A stretch of DNA of 12,422 nt. Source: Thiomicrorhabdus sp. GTDB lineage: Bacteria; Pseudomonadota; Gammaproteobacteria; Thiomicrospirales; Thiomicrospiraceae. Within the stretch, counting starts at the first letter, position 1, and every line of letters starts with the position of its first letter. Where the stretch lies: assembly GCA_015488565.1 (NCBI GenBank), contig WFNQ01000003.1, forward strand, positions 1 through 12,422, read 5' to 3'. A program made the translations under genes and the position numbers. This document shows positions 7,035 to 12,422 of the stretch, piece by piece. Below the pieces are notes generated by a model. It worked only from the letters and a program-made list of their open reading frames with translations. It searched no databases and had not been told where the DNA came from.

Positions 7035-7062
7035 GAAAGGGTGCTCAGAAGTAGAAAAATTT

Positions 7063-7095
7063 AAAAAAACACGCTTAATCCTAACGACTCAGCGT
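7063..7095 (-). terminator. Probable Rho-independent terminator after argC
   Basis: Reading the minus strand downstream of argC, ACGCT (7095-7091) pairs with AGCGT (7075-7071) across a 15-base loop, and G plus seven T (7070-7063) follow directly. The stem is only 5 bp, but the T tract is strong. It starts 21 bases past the argC stop. On the + strand the same hairpin lacks a T run, so yidD has no evident terminator here. Confidence 0.5.
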
Positions 7096-7116
7096 ATTTG
7101 TAAACTAGAAGCCTGA

Positions 7117-8172
7117 TTAAGGCAGTAAAGCCACTTGATTTAAACCTAAACGCTCATCCAGTCCAAATAGAATATTCATATTTTGAATGGCTTGACCTGC
7201 TGCGCCCTTAACGAGGTTATCAATAACCGAAGTAATCACAATTCTTCCCCCCCCTGCTGGGCGATAAATGGCCATACGGCACATATTAGATCCTTTGACC
7301 ATTCGAGTTTCAGGCAAGCTACCAGCGGGCATCACATCCACAAAAGGTTCGGAAGCATAAGTCTCTTCATACAGTGCTTGAATGGCTTCTTGTGAGGTAT
7401 CTTGCTTTAAAGTCGCATAAATCGTCGATTCCATACCACGTACCATCGGAATTAAGTGTGGTACAAAAGTTAAGTCAACGGAAGTGCCTGTCACTTCGTT
7501 CATTTTTTCAACCATTTCAGGTTGATGACGGTGTCCATTCACGCCGTAAGCCTTAAAACTTTCGCTCATTTCTGCTCCCAGCATGGCAACATTCGCTCCT
7601 TTTCCAGCGCCACTTACTCCGGACTTTCCATCGGCAATAATGGACGTTGTTTCGACCAAGCCTGCTTTTAACAACGGTAAAATGCCCAATAAAATACTGG
7701 TTGGATAACAACCTGGATTGGCAATGATCTTCGCCTCTTTAATCCGCGAACGGTAATACTCGGGTAAACCATAGACAACATCCGTCATTAAATCGGCACC
7801 CGTGTGTGTCATGCCATACCATTTTTCCCACAAGGCTAAATCTTCAATCCGAAAATCAGCCGCAAGATCAATGACCTTCACGCCATGTTCAATCAATGCC
7901 TTGGCCATGCTCATCGCAACACCATGAGGGGTCGCAAAAAAGACTACATCACAGGTTTTTAATTGCTCAATATTCGGCACGGAGAATTGTAAATCATAAA
8001 TCCCACGTAAATTTGGGTACATATCCGCCACGGCAACCCCGTCTTCACTACGAGAGGTAATCATGGTTACCTCTACGCTAGGATGGCTTGCTAAATTTCT
8101 TAATAACTCGACCCCGGTATACCCTGTTCCTCCAACAATGCCTACTTGAACTTTTTTTTGATTGGTTTGCAT
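7117..8172 (-). CDS. argC: N-acetyl-gamma-glutamyl-phosphate reductase
   Basis: ArgC reduces N-acetylglutamyl 5-phosphate to the semialdehyde with NADPH, the third step of arginine synthesis, in the cytosol. The 351-residue product shows the Rossmann motif VGIVGGTGYTGVELLR near the start, FATPHG, the catalytic Cys155 in NPGCYPTS, the GKSGVSGAG loop, GVNGHRHQPEM with the active-site His, and the C-terminal GAAGQAIQNMNILFGL. Length fits the long-type family. I chose the ATG at 8172, because TTTAGGA stands seven bases upstream; the longer frame from 8208 overlaps the preceding stop and adds a non-conserved stretch. The start lies 22 bases after the DUF853 gene, so the two are likely cotranscribed. 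Codons 307-309 sit on an eight-base G homopolymer, a possible slippage point that would cost the last 40 or so residues. Confidence 0.96.
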   Translation of the reverse strand: MQTNQKKVQVGIVGGTGYTGVELLRNLASHPSVEVTMITSRSEDGVAVADMYPNLRGIYDLQFSVPNIEQLKTCDVVFFATPHGVAMSMAKALIEHGVKVIDLAADFRIEDLALWEKWYGMTHTGADLMTDVVYGLPEYYRSRIKEAKIIANPGCYPTSILLGILPLLKAGLVETTSIIADGKSGVSGAGKGANVAMLGAEMSESFKAYGVNGHRHQPEMVEKMNEVTGTSVDLTFVPHLIPMVRGMESTIYATLKQDTSQEAIQALYEETYASEPFVDVMPAGSLPETRMVKGSNMCRMAIYRPAGGGRIVITSVIDNLVKGAAGQAIQNMNILFGLDERLGLNQVALLP

Positions 8173-8194
8173 ATTTTTTCCTAAATTTAAATGA

Positions 8195-9709
8195 TTATCG
8201 ACCACCAAACAGTGACCCCATAATCCCTCGAATAATTTTTCGACCTAACCCACTACCAATAGAACGCGCGGCACTCTTAACAAAAGCCTCCATAGGGCTT
8301 TGACTTGCTCTGCCGCGTGGTTTTCCTGTTGTTCTCTGGTTACCTGTTCTACTGCGAGCCGTTCTATTGTTTTTTTCCGCTTCCGCTTGTTTATCCGCTT
8401 CTTCCTGTTGTGCTTGCATCTCTTCTGCTCGGCTTTTTAATATTTCATAAGCCGAGTTGCGATCCACGCTCTCATCATAGCGTCCTTTTAAGGGCGAACG
8501 CTCTATTCGTGTTTGACGCTCTTCTTTTGTCAAAGGTCCAATACGGGATTCGGGTGGTCGAATTAAGGTTTTTTGAACGGATTGTGGCCGCCCTTTTTCA
8601 TCTAACACAGAAACCAACGCTTCCCCTGTGCCCAGAGCCGTAATCATCGTCTCGGTATCAAATTCAGGGTTAGAAGGAAAAGACTCTGCAACACTTTTAA
8701 TGACTTTACGGTCTTTGGGTGTAAACGCCCTTAAAGCGTGTTGAATTTTTAACCCCATCTGCCCTAAAATCTCTTCTGGCACATCCAGTGGGCTTTGGGT
8801 AATAAAATAGATGCCTACGCCTTTTGAACGAATTAAACGCACTACTTGCTCTATTTTATCAATCAAAACCTTAGGTGCCTGATTAAACAATAAATGGGCT
8901 TCATCAAAGAAGAAAACCAACTTGGGTTTGTCGGGATTACCGACTTCTGGAAGTTGTTCAAACAGTTCTGAAAGCAACCACAATAAAAAAGAGGCGTACA
9001 CTCTTGGCGATTGAACCATCAATTTGGTGGCATCAAACAGGTTAATCACCCCGTTTCCAGAAAAATCCACTTGCATTAAATCTTTTAATTTCAGTGCTGG
9101 CTCACCAAAAAAGTGTTCTGCCCCTTGTTCTTCCAACACCAACAAGCGTCGTTGTATCGCTCCAATACTGGCACTCGAAATATTGCCATACTCTCCTCGT
9201 AACGATTTGGCATTATGGCTCATCCAAATTAACATTGAACGCAGGTCTTTTAAATCTAATAATAACAACCCCTGATCATCAGCAATTTTAAAACAACCAT
9301 ACAAAATACCCGTTTGGGCATCATTTAAATCAAGTAGATTGGACAGTAATAGCGGCCCCATTTCTGAAATGGTCGACCGTATTGGATGCCCCTGTTCGCC
9401 ATAAATATCCCAAAAAACCACGGGATAAGGGCGTTGTTGAAAGCTTGCTAACGGAATTTTTTGCAACCGTTCATCAATTTTAGGGGGTGGCGTACCCGCT
9501 GCACTTAAGCCAGACAGGTCTCCTTTAATATCTGTTGCAAAAACCGGAACACCCAAACGAGAAAAACTTTCTGCCAACACTTGTAAGGTAACGGTTTTCC
9601 CCGTTCCTGTTGCGCCTGTAATCAAACCATGGCGATTACTCATCTTAGTAAGCTGCTCAATTAAGATGCCTTCCGCACCACCGATGACAAACTTTTCTTG
9701 CTCGTTCAT
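8195..9709 (-). CDS. DUF853 / HerA-like helicase C-terminal domain ATPase (YjgR family)
   Basis: A 504-residue cytosolic P-loop ATPase related to the HerA/FtsK group. Walker A is GATGTGKT (residues 32-39) after HGLITG; Walker B is KLVFFFDEAHLLF with Asp269-Glu270. Also present are the family's TDIKGDLSGL, the ITQSPLDVPEEILGQMG sensor-like stretch and AFTPKDRKVIKSVAESFP. A charged, Gln/Glu/Lys-rich probable coiled coil spans about 400-465, and a basic Gly-rich C-terminus ends in MGSLFGGR. The biological role of this family (E. coli YjgR) is not established; DNA processing is a guess from the HerA relation. The start at 9709 is preceded by AGGGGGC at good spacing; the alternative ATG seven codons earlier (9730) has no ribosome binding site and sits close to the -10-like sequence. 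It follows the groEL terminator and precedes argC by 22 bases. Confidence 0.9.
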   Translation of the reverse strand: MNEQEKFVIGGAEGILIEQLTKMSNRHGLITGATGTGKTVTLQVLAESFSRLGVPVFATDIKGDLSGLSAAGTPPPKIDERLQKIPLASFQQRPYPVVFWDIYGEQGHPIRSTISEMGPLLLSNLLDLNDAQTGILYGCFKIADDQGLLLLDLKDLRSMLIWMSHNAKSLRGEYGNISSASIGAIQRRLLVLEEQGAEHFFGEPALKLKDLMQVDFSGNGVINLFDATKLMVQSPRVYASFLLWLLSELFEQLPEVGNPDKPKLVFFFDEAHLLFNQAPKVLIDKIEQVVRLIRSKGVGIYFITQSPLDVPEEILGQMGLKIQHALRAFTPKDRKVIKSVAESFPSNPEFDTETMITALGTGEALVSVLDEKGRPQSVQKTLIRPPESRIGPLTKEERQTRIERSPLKGRYDESVDRNSAYEILKSRAEEMQAQQEEADKQAEAEKNNRTARSRTGNQRTTGKPRGRASQSPMEAFVKSAARSIGSGLGRKIIRGIMGSLFGGR

Positions 9710-9732
9710 AACGCCCCCTATGCAATTCATTA

Positions 9733-9738
9733 ATTCTA
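9733..9738 (-). promoter_or_regulatory. Candidate -10 element for the DUF853-argC unit
   Basis: TAGAAT on the minus strand matches the sigma70 -10 at five of six positions and lies about 24 bases before the chosen start, just after the groEL terminator. The possible -35 elements (TTGTTG at 19 bases, TTGTAG at 16) match only three positions. Position supports it more than sequence does. Confidence 0.35.
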
Positions 9739-9757
9739 CCCAATTCCCTGCTTTCTA

Positions 9758-9793
9758 CAACAAAAAAGCCCGTAAAAACGGGCTTTTTTGTTG
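9758..9793 (-). terminator. Strong bidirectional Rho-independent terminator after groEL
   Basis: A perfect 16-bp inverted repeat, CAACAAAAAAGCCCGT (9758-9773) and ACGGGCTTTTTTGTTG (9778-9793), encloses a four-base loop. Each strand reads a GC-rich stem top followed by six T, the classic intrinsic terminator. It lies 70 bases beyond the groEL stop and before the DUF853 gene, so it separates groESL transcripts from the next minus-strand unit. Confidence 0.93.
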
Positions 9794-9862
9794 GGAATTA
9801 GAAATTAAATGAATACGGTAACGATTCAAGTAACACCTAACGGAACCATGACTCGGTATGAC

Positions 9863-11494
9863 TTACATCATGCCGCCCATGCCTCCCATTCCGCCTGCAC
9901 CTGCATCGGGCGCACCATCTTCTTTTGGAATGTCTGCAATCGCAGCACCGGTTGTTAACACTAAACCAGCAACTGACGCAGCATTTTGAAGGGCAGAGCG
10001 CGTGACTTTAGCCGGATCAATAATTCCTGCTTCAATCATATTACAAAACTCTTCCGTTGAGGCGTTAAAGCCAAAGTCGTCTTTACCTTCTTTTACCTTA
10101 TTCACAATAACAGACCCTTCCAAACCACAGTTTGAAGCGATTTGACGCAAAGGCTCTTCCATCGCACGCAAGGCAATTTGAATCCCGACATTTTGATCAC
10201 TGTTAATCCCTTCAACCTTCACTAAAGAGATCGCACGAAGTAGCGCAACACCACCCCCAGCAATAATCCCTTCTTGAACGGCAGCACGAGTAGCATGAAG
10301 TGCATCGTCAACACGATCTTTCTTCTCTTTCATTTCCATCTCAGTGGCCGCACCCAATTTAAGCACTGCAACACCGCCTGAAAGCTTAGCAAGACGCTCT
10401 TGCAATTTTTCAGAGTCATAGTCTGACGTTGATGTTTCAATTTGTGCTTTAATTTGAGCGCAACGTCCTTCAATATCCTCTTTAGAACCCGAACCATCAA
10501 TCAGTTTTGTACTGTCTTTACCAATCACGGCAGAGTGAACATCACCCAATAAATCCAGCGTAATATCTTCTAATGAGATACCGACTTCCTCAGAGATGAC
10601 CGTAGCACCGGTTAACACGGCAATATCTTGTAACATCGCTTTACGACGCTCACCAAACCCAGGTGCTTTAACCGCAGCCACTTTCAATACACCACGCATA
10701 TTGTTAATCACTAAAGTCGCTAACGCTTCGCCATCGACATCTTCGGCAATAATCAATAACGGACGACCTGTTTTCGACACGGCTTCTAACGTAGGTAATA
10801 ACTCACGCATGTTTGAGATTTTTTTGTCATACAACAACACATACGGCGTTTCTAATTCTGCAATCATTTTCTCTTGGTTGGTCACGAAGTAAGGTGACAA
10901 ATAACCACGATCAAATTCCATTCCTTCAACCACAACCAACTCGTCTTTTAAAGAAGAGCCTTCTTCAACGGTAATCACACCTTCGGTTGTCACTCTCTCC
11001 ATCGCTTCAGCAATCATTTTTCCAATCGCCGTGTCAGAGTTAGCTGAAATCGTACCTACTTGTGCAATGGCATCAGAGGTATTACAAGGTTGCGCCATTT
11101 TTTTGATTTCATCAACCACCGCATCCACTGCCAAGTGAATACCACGGTTTAAATCCATAGGGTTCATGCCCGCCGCAACCGACTTCATGCCCTCTTTTAC
11201 AATAGACTGTGCAAGAACGGTGGCCGTTGTGGTTCCATCACCCGCGACATCATTGGTTTGAGAAGCCACTTCTTTTACCATTTGTGCGCCCATGTTCATG
11301 AACTTATCTTCAAGTTCAATCTCACGCGCAACCGTCACTCCATCTTTTGTGACCACTGGGGCACCAAAAGAACGCTCTAATACAACATTACGACCTTTAG
11401 GCCCCAACGTTACCTTAACGGCATCTGCAAGAACGTTAATGCCTTCTACCATTTTTTCACGTGCATCAATACCAAATCTGACGTCTTTTGCCAT
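9863..11494 (-). CDS. groEL: Chaperonin GroEL (Hsp60, large subunit)
   Basis: A 543-residue cytosolic chaperonin that forms two stacked heptameric rings and folds substrate proteins in an ATP-driven cycle with GroES. The nucleotide-site motifs LGPKGRNVVLE, TKDGVTVAREIELED and GDGTTTATVLAQ (about 85-96) are intact, as is the C-terminal equatorial block IIAGGGVALLRA. The tail ends with the flexible GGMGGMGGMM repeat that lines the ring cavity. Length is standard and there is no sign of a divergent paralogue. The ATG follows GAAGGA with eight bases between, and the gene lies 85 bases after groES with no promoter evident between them, so both are made from one mRNA that stops at the 9758-9793 terminator. 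Confidence 0.99.
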   Translation of the reverse strand: MAKDVRFGIDAREKMVEGINVLADAVKVTLGPKGRNVVLERSFGAPVVTKDGVTVAREIELEDKFMNMGAQMVKEVASQTNDVAGDGTTTATVLAQSIVKEGMKSVAAGMNPMDLNRGIHLAVDAVVDEIKKMAQPCNTSDAIAQVGTISANSDTAIGKMIAEAMERVTTEGVITVEEGSSLKDELVVVEGMEFDRGYLSPYFVTNQEKMIAELETPYVLLYDKKISNMRELLPTLEAVSKTGRPLLIIAEDVDGEALATLVINNMRGVLKVAAVKAPGFGERRKAMLQDIAVLTGATVISEEVGISLEDITLDLLGDVHSAVIGKDSTKLIDGSGSKEDIEGRCAQIKAQIETSTSDYDSEKLQERLAKLSGGVAVLKLGAATEMEMKEKKDRVDDALHATRAAVQEGIIAGGGVALLRAISLVKVEGINSDQNVGIQIALRAMEEPLRQIASNCGLEGSVIVNKVKEGKDDFGFNASTEEFCNMIEAGIIDPAKVTRSALQNAASVAGLVLTTGAAIADIPKEDGAPDAGAGGMGGMGGMM

Positions 11495-11579
11495 TTTATA
11501 ATTCCTTCTTAATATCTAAATTTAATCTATTTTTATGAAAACCACTTAAAGCTGGGCGCTTAAACGGATCAATAGCGTC

Positions 11580-11870
11580 TTAATCAATAATCGCGATAAT
11601 ATCGTCTTCGCGCATTACGGTGAACTCTTCACCTTTGTCATCTTTTACTTCTTGACCTGAATACTGACCAAAAATAACTTTATTACCAACAGCAACGGTC
11701 ATTGCGATAATGGTTCCATCTGTAGAGGCTTTTCCAGGACCAACCGCAACCACTTCACCGATATTCTGCTGTTCTTTTGCTGAACCTGGTAATAAAATAC
11801 CGCCAGCTGACTCTTTTTGCTCTTCCACACGACGAATAACAACACGATCTTGTAATGGTTTAATGTTCAT
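11580..11870 (-). CDS. groES: Co-chaperonin GroES (Hsp10)
   Basis: A 96-residue subunit of the heptameric lid that caps GroEL. It starts with the standard MNIKPLQDRVVIRRVE strand, carries the mobile loop ESAGGILLPGSAKE (about 20-33) that binds GroEL, the VVAVGPGK turn and GNKVIFGQYSGQEVK, and ends REDDIIAIID. Length is normal. The ATG has AGGAG six bases upstream. It is the first gene of the groES-groEL unit, transcribed from the tandem promoter/CIRCE region at 11910-11998. Confidence 0.99.
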   Translation of the reverse strand: MNIKPLQDRVVIRRVEEQKESAGGILLPGSAKEQQNIGEVVAVGPGKASTDGTIIAMTVAVGNKVIFGQYSGQEVKDDKGEEFTVMREDDIIAIID

Positions 11871-11909
11871 GATTTCTCCTATAAAAAATAAATACGTTAA
11901 TTCGCTTTT

Positions 11910-11936
11910 TTAGCACTCTGCATGCTTGAGCGCTAA
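11910..11936. promoter_or_regulatory. CIRCE operator (HrcA binding site) of groESL
   Basis: TTAGCACTC (11910-11918), nine bases, then GAGCGCTAA (11928-11936). This is the CIRCE consensus TTAGCACTC-N9-GAGTGCTAA with a single mismatch (T to C in the second arm). CIRCE is the operator of the heat-shock repressor HrcA. It begins two bases past the sigma70-like -10, so it covers the expected start site, and lies 40 bases upstream of the groES ATG. This is the standard position for HrcA repression. Confidence 0.92.
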
Positions 11937-11938
11937 AG

Positions 11939-11966
11939 ATTTTAGTCATCTAGACTTAACTGTCAA
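11939..11966 (-). promoter_or_regulatory. Sigma70-like groESL promoter next to CIRCE
   Basis: On the minus strand TTGACA (11966-11961, all six positions) is separated by 16 bases from TAAAAT (11944-11939, five of six). The predicted start falls about position 11932, inside the CIRCE element, so HrcA binding would block it. This promoter would give basal, HrcA-regulated expression. Confidence 0.8.
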
Positions 11967-11969
11967 CTT

Positions 11970-11998
11970 AAATAGGGATTACTTTAGACGTATTCAAG
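11970..11998 (-). promoter_or_regulatory. Sigma32 (RpoH)-like heat-shock promoter of groESL
   Basis: On the minus strand CTTGAA (11998-11993) is followed after 15 bases by CCCTATTT (11977-11970), against the sigma32 consensus CTTGAA-N13-17-CCCCATNT (one mismatch in each-position comparison). It lies directly upstream of the sigma70-like promoter, giving a start near 11960. Its transcript would still contain CIRCE in the leader. Confidence 0.68.
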
Positions 11999-12054
11999 TT
12001 TTTTTTGAAAAAAAACGAAACCAAACTTAAAAGCCTAGTGAGAATACTTAAACA

Positions 12055-12075
12055 AGCCCCCTTAGAATAGGGGCT
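12055..12075 (-). terminator. Weak terminator-like hairpin after the right-edge gene
   Basis: AGCCCC (12055-12060) and GGGGCT (12070-12075) form a 6-bp GC-rich stem with a nine-base loop; on the minus strand it is followed by TGTTT. It lies between the stop of the right-edge gene (12143) and the groESL promoters, the expected place for a terminator, but the T tract is poor. Confidence 0.35.
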
Positions 12076-12142
12076 AAAGATATATAACGATACATTATCA
12101 ATTATTTGTTTAGAACAACCTTTAAAAAGACGTTAAAAGCCA

Positions 12143-12422
12143 TTACGCCTTATTTTCTGTTTCAATCGATTCAGAAGCGTCTACCACTTCAGTCTCTTGA
12201 ACACCCGCTTCCAATTCTACTTTTTGAGAGGCCGCATACTCCGCTAAACGCCCATGAAACTCTTGTACTCGTGCCAACCAACCCGTACGGGAGTCCTGAT
12301 CAGGAAAACGTTGAGCCACCACATCGCCCATCATCTCATCAAATGTCTTTTGTCCATCACTAAACTGCACATCCAGTTTTTCAATCGCCATTTGCCACTG
12401 TGCTAAATAAGGAGGTAAATCA
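12143..12422 (-). CDS. C-terminal part of an unrecognised protein (partial at right edge)
   Basis: The frame is open from the right edge to a TAA at 12143-12145, giving at least 92 residues. It reads DLPPYLAQWQ before the first Met (ATG at 12391) and continues in the same style, and that ATG has no ribosome binding site, so this is more likely the end of a longer protein than an 82-residue gene. The visible part is soluble and helical, with repeated aromatic/Leu positions (GWLARVQEFHGRLAEYAASQ), and closes with an acidic tail (EAGVQETEVVDASESIETE). I do not recognise a family. It is transcribed toward groES but separated from it by the groESL promoters and a weak hairpin. Confidence 0.6.
   Translation of the reverse strand, partial: DLPPYLAQWQMAIEKLDVQFSDGQKTFDEMMGDVVAQRFPDQDSRTGWLARVQEFHGRLAEYAASQKVELEAGVQETEVVDASESIETENKA

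Noticed and set aside
6835..7116. 93-codon + frame overlapping yidD
   Set aside because: Shadow of yidD in another frame; no ribosome binding site and composition unlike a protein.
8173..8208. Longer argC start at 8208
   Set aside because: It would overlap the stop of the DUF853 gene and adds twelve residues not seen in ArgC, while the ATG at 8172 has TTTAGGA at good spacing.
9710..9730. Longer DUF853 start at 9730
   Set aside because: No ribosome binding site, and it lies almost on the -10-like TAGAAT; the ATG at 9709 has AGGGGGC just upstream.
11495..11579. Intercistronic hairpin between groES and groEL (CGCT/AGCG around 11556-11580)
   Set aside because: Only four continuous base pairs with a long loop; too weak to annotate as a regulatory or processing structure.
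12106..12363. 85-codon + frame opposite the right-edge gene
   Set aside because: Antisense shadow; no ribosome binding site and no recognisable motif.
12409..12422. Perfect AAGGAGGT on the + strand at the window end, as if starting a + gene
   Set aside because: The same bases encode Leu-Pro-Pro-Tyr in the open minus-strand frame; most likely chance, though the next bases would settle it.

Overview
The window looks like ordinary chromosomal DNA from an AT-leaning gammaproteobacterium (roughly 40-45% GC by eye). Sequence-level hints are a proteobacterial groES-groEL operon, an argC of the long 351-residue type, an EI24-family membrane protein, a DUF853/YjgR-type ATPase and a c-di-GMP gene pair. 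The mix resembles sulfur-oxidising Thiomicrospira/Hydrogenovibrio relatives. That placement is an impression from gene style, not something the sequence proves.

Left block (1-3557). The lysine-rich tail of a + strand gene enters from the left and converges on a minus-strand unit. In transcription order that unit is a degenerate EAL + HDOD signalling protein (3557-2358), a succinate-semialdehyde-type aldehyde dehydrogenase (2300-930) and an EI24-family membrane protein (930-148). The last two share one base (stop/start TAATG). A sigma70-like promoter and a short 5' leader that can fold precede the unit, and a C/G-rich hairpin ends it.

Central block (3558-7034). A 412-base divergent intergenic region holds the promoter of the minus unit, a 19-bp imperfect inverted repeat bracketed by a short direct repeat, and a perfect 14-bp tandem duplication. 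It leads into a large CHASE-PAS-GGDEF-EAL protein with both enzymatic motif sets intact. That gene overlaps yidD by four bases (ATGA), an unusual place for yidD.

Right block (7035-12422), all minus strand. The DUF853 ATPase is followed at 22 bases by argC, with a probable terminator after argC. Upstream lies groES-groEL with a strong bidirectional terminator at 9758-9793. The groESL control region is the clearest regulatory finding: a sigma32-like promoter lies upstream of a sigma70-like promoter (TTGACA-N16-TAAAAT), whose start region sits on a CIRCE operator (one mismatch to consensus). This predicts dual heat-shock control by RpoH and HrcA. The C-terminus of an unrecognised protein enters from the right edge.

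I see no CRISPR array, tRNA, rRNA, phage genes or transposase. The most unusual material is regulatory or repeat DNA: the groESL double control, the inverted repeat with flanking direct repeats, the tandem 14-mers, and recurring poly-G/poly-C tracts in the gaps of the left operon. I found no clear case for a wholly new multi-gene system.
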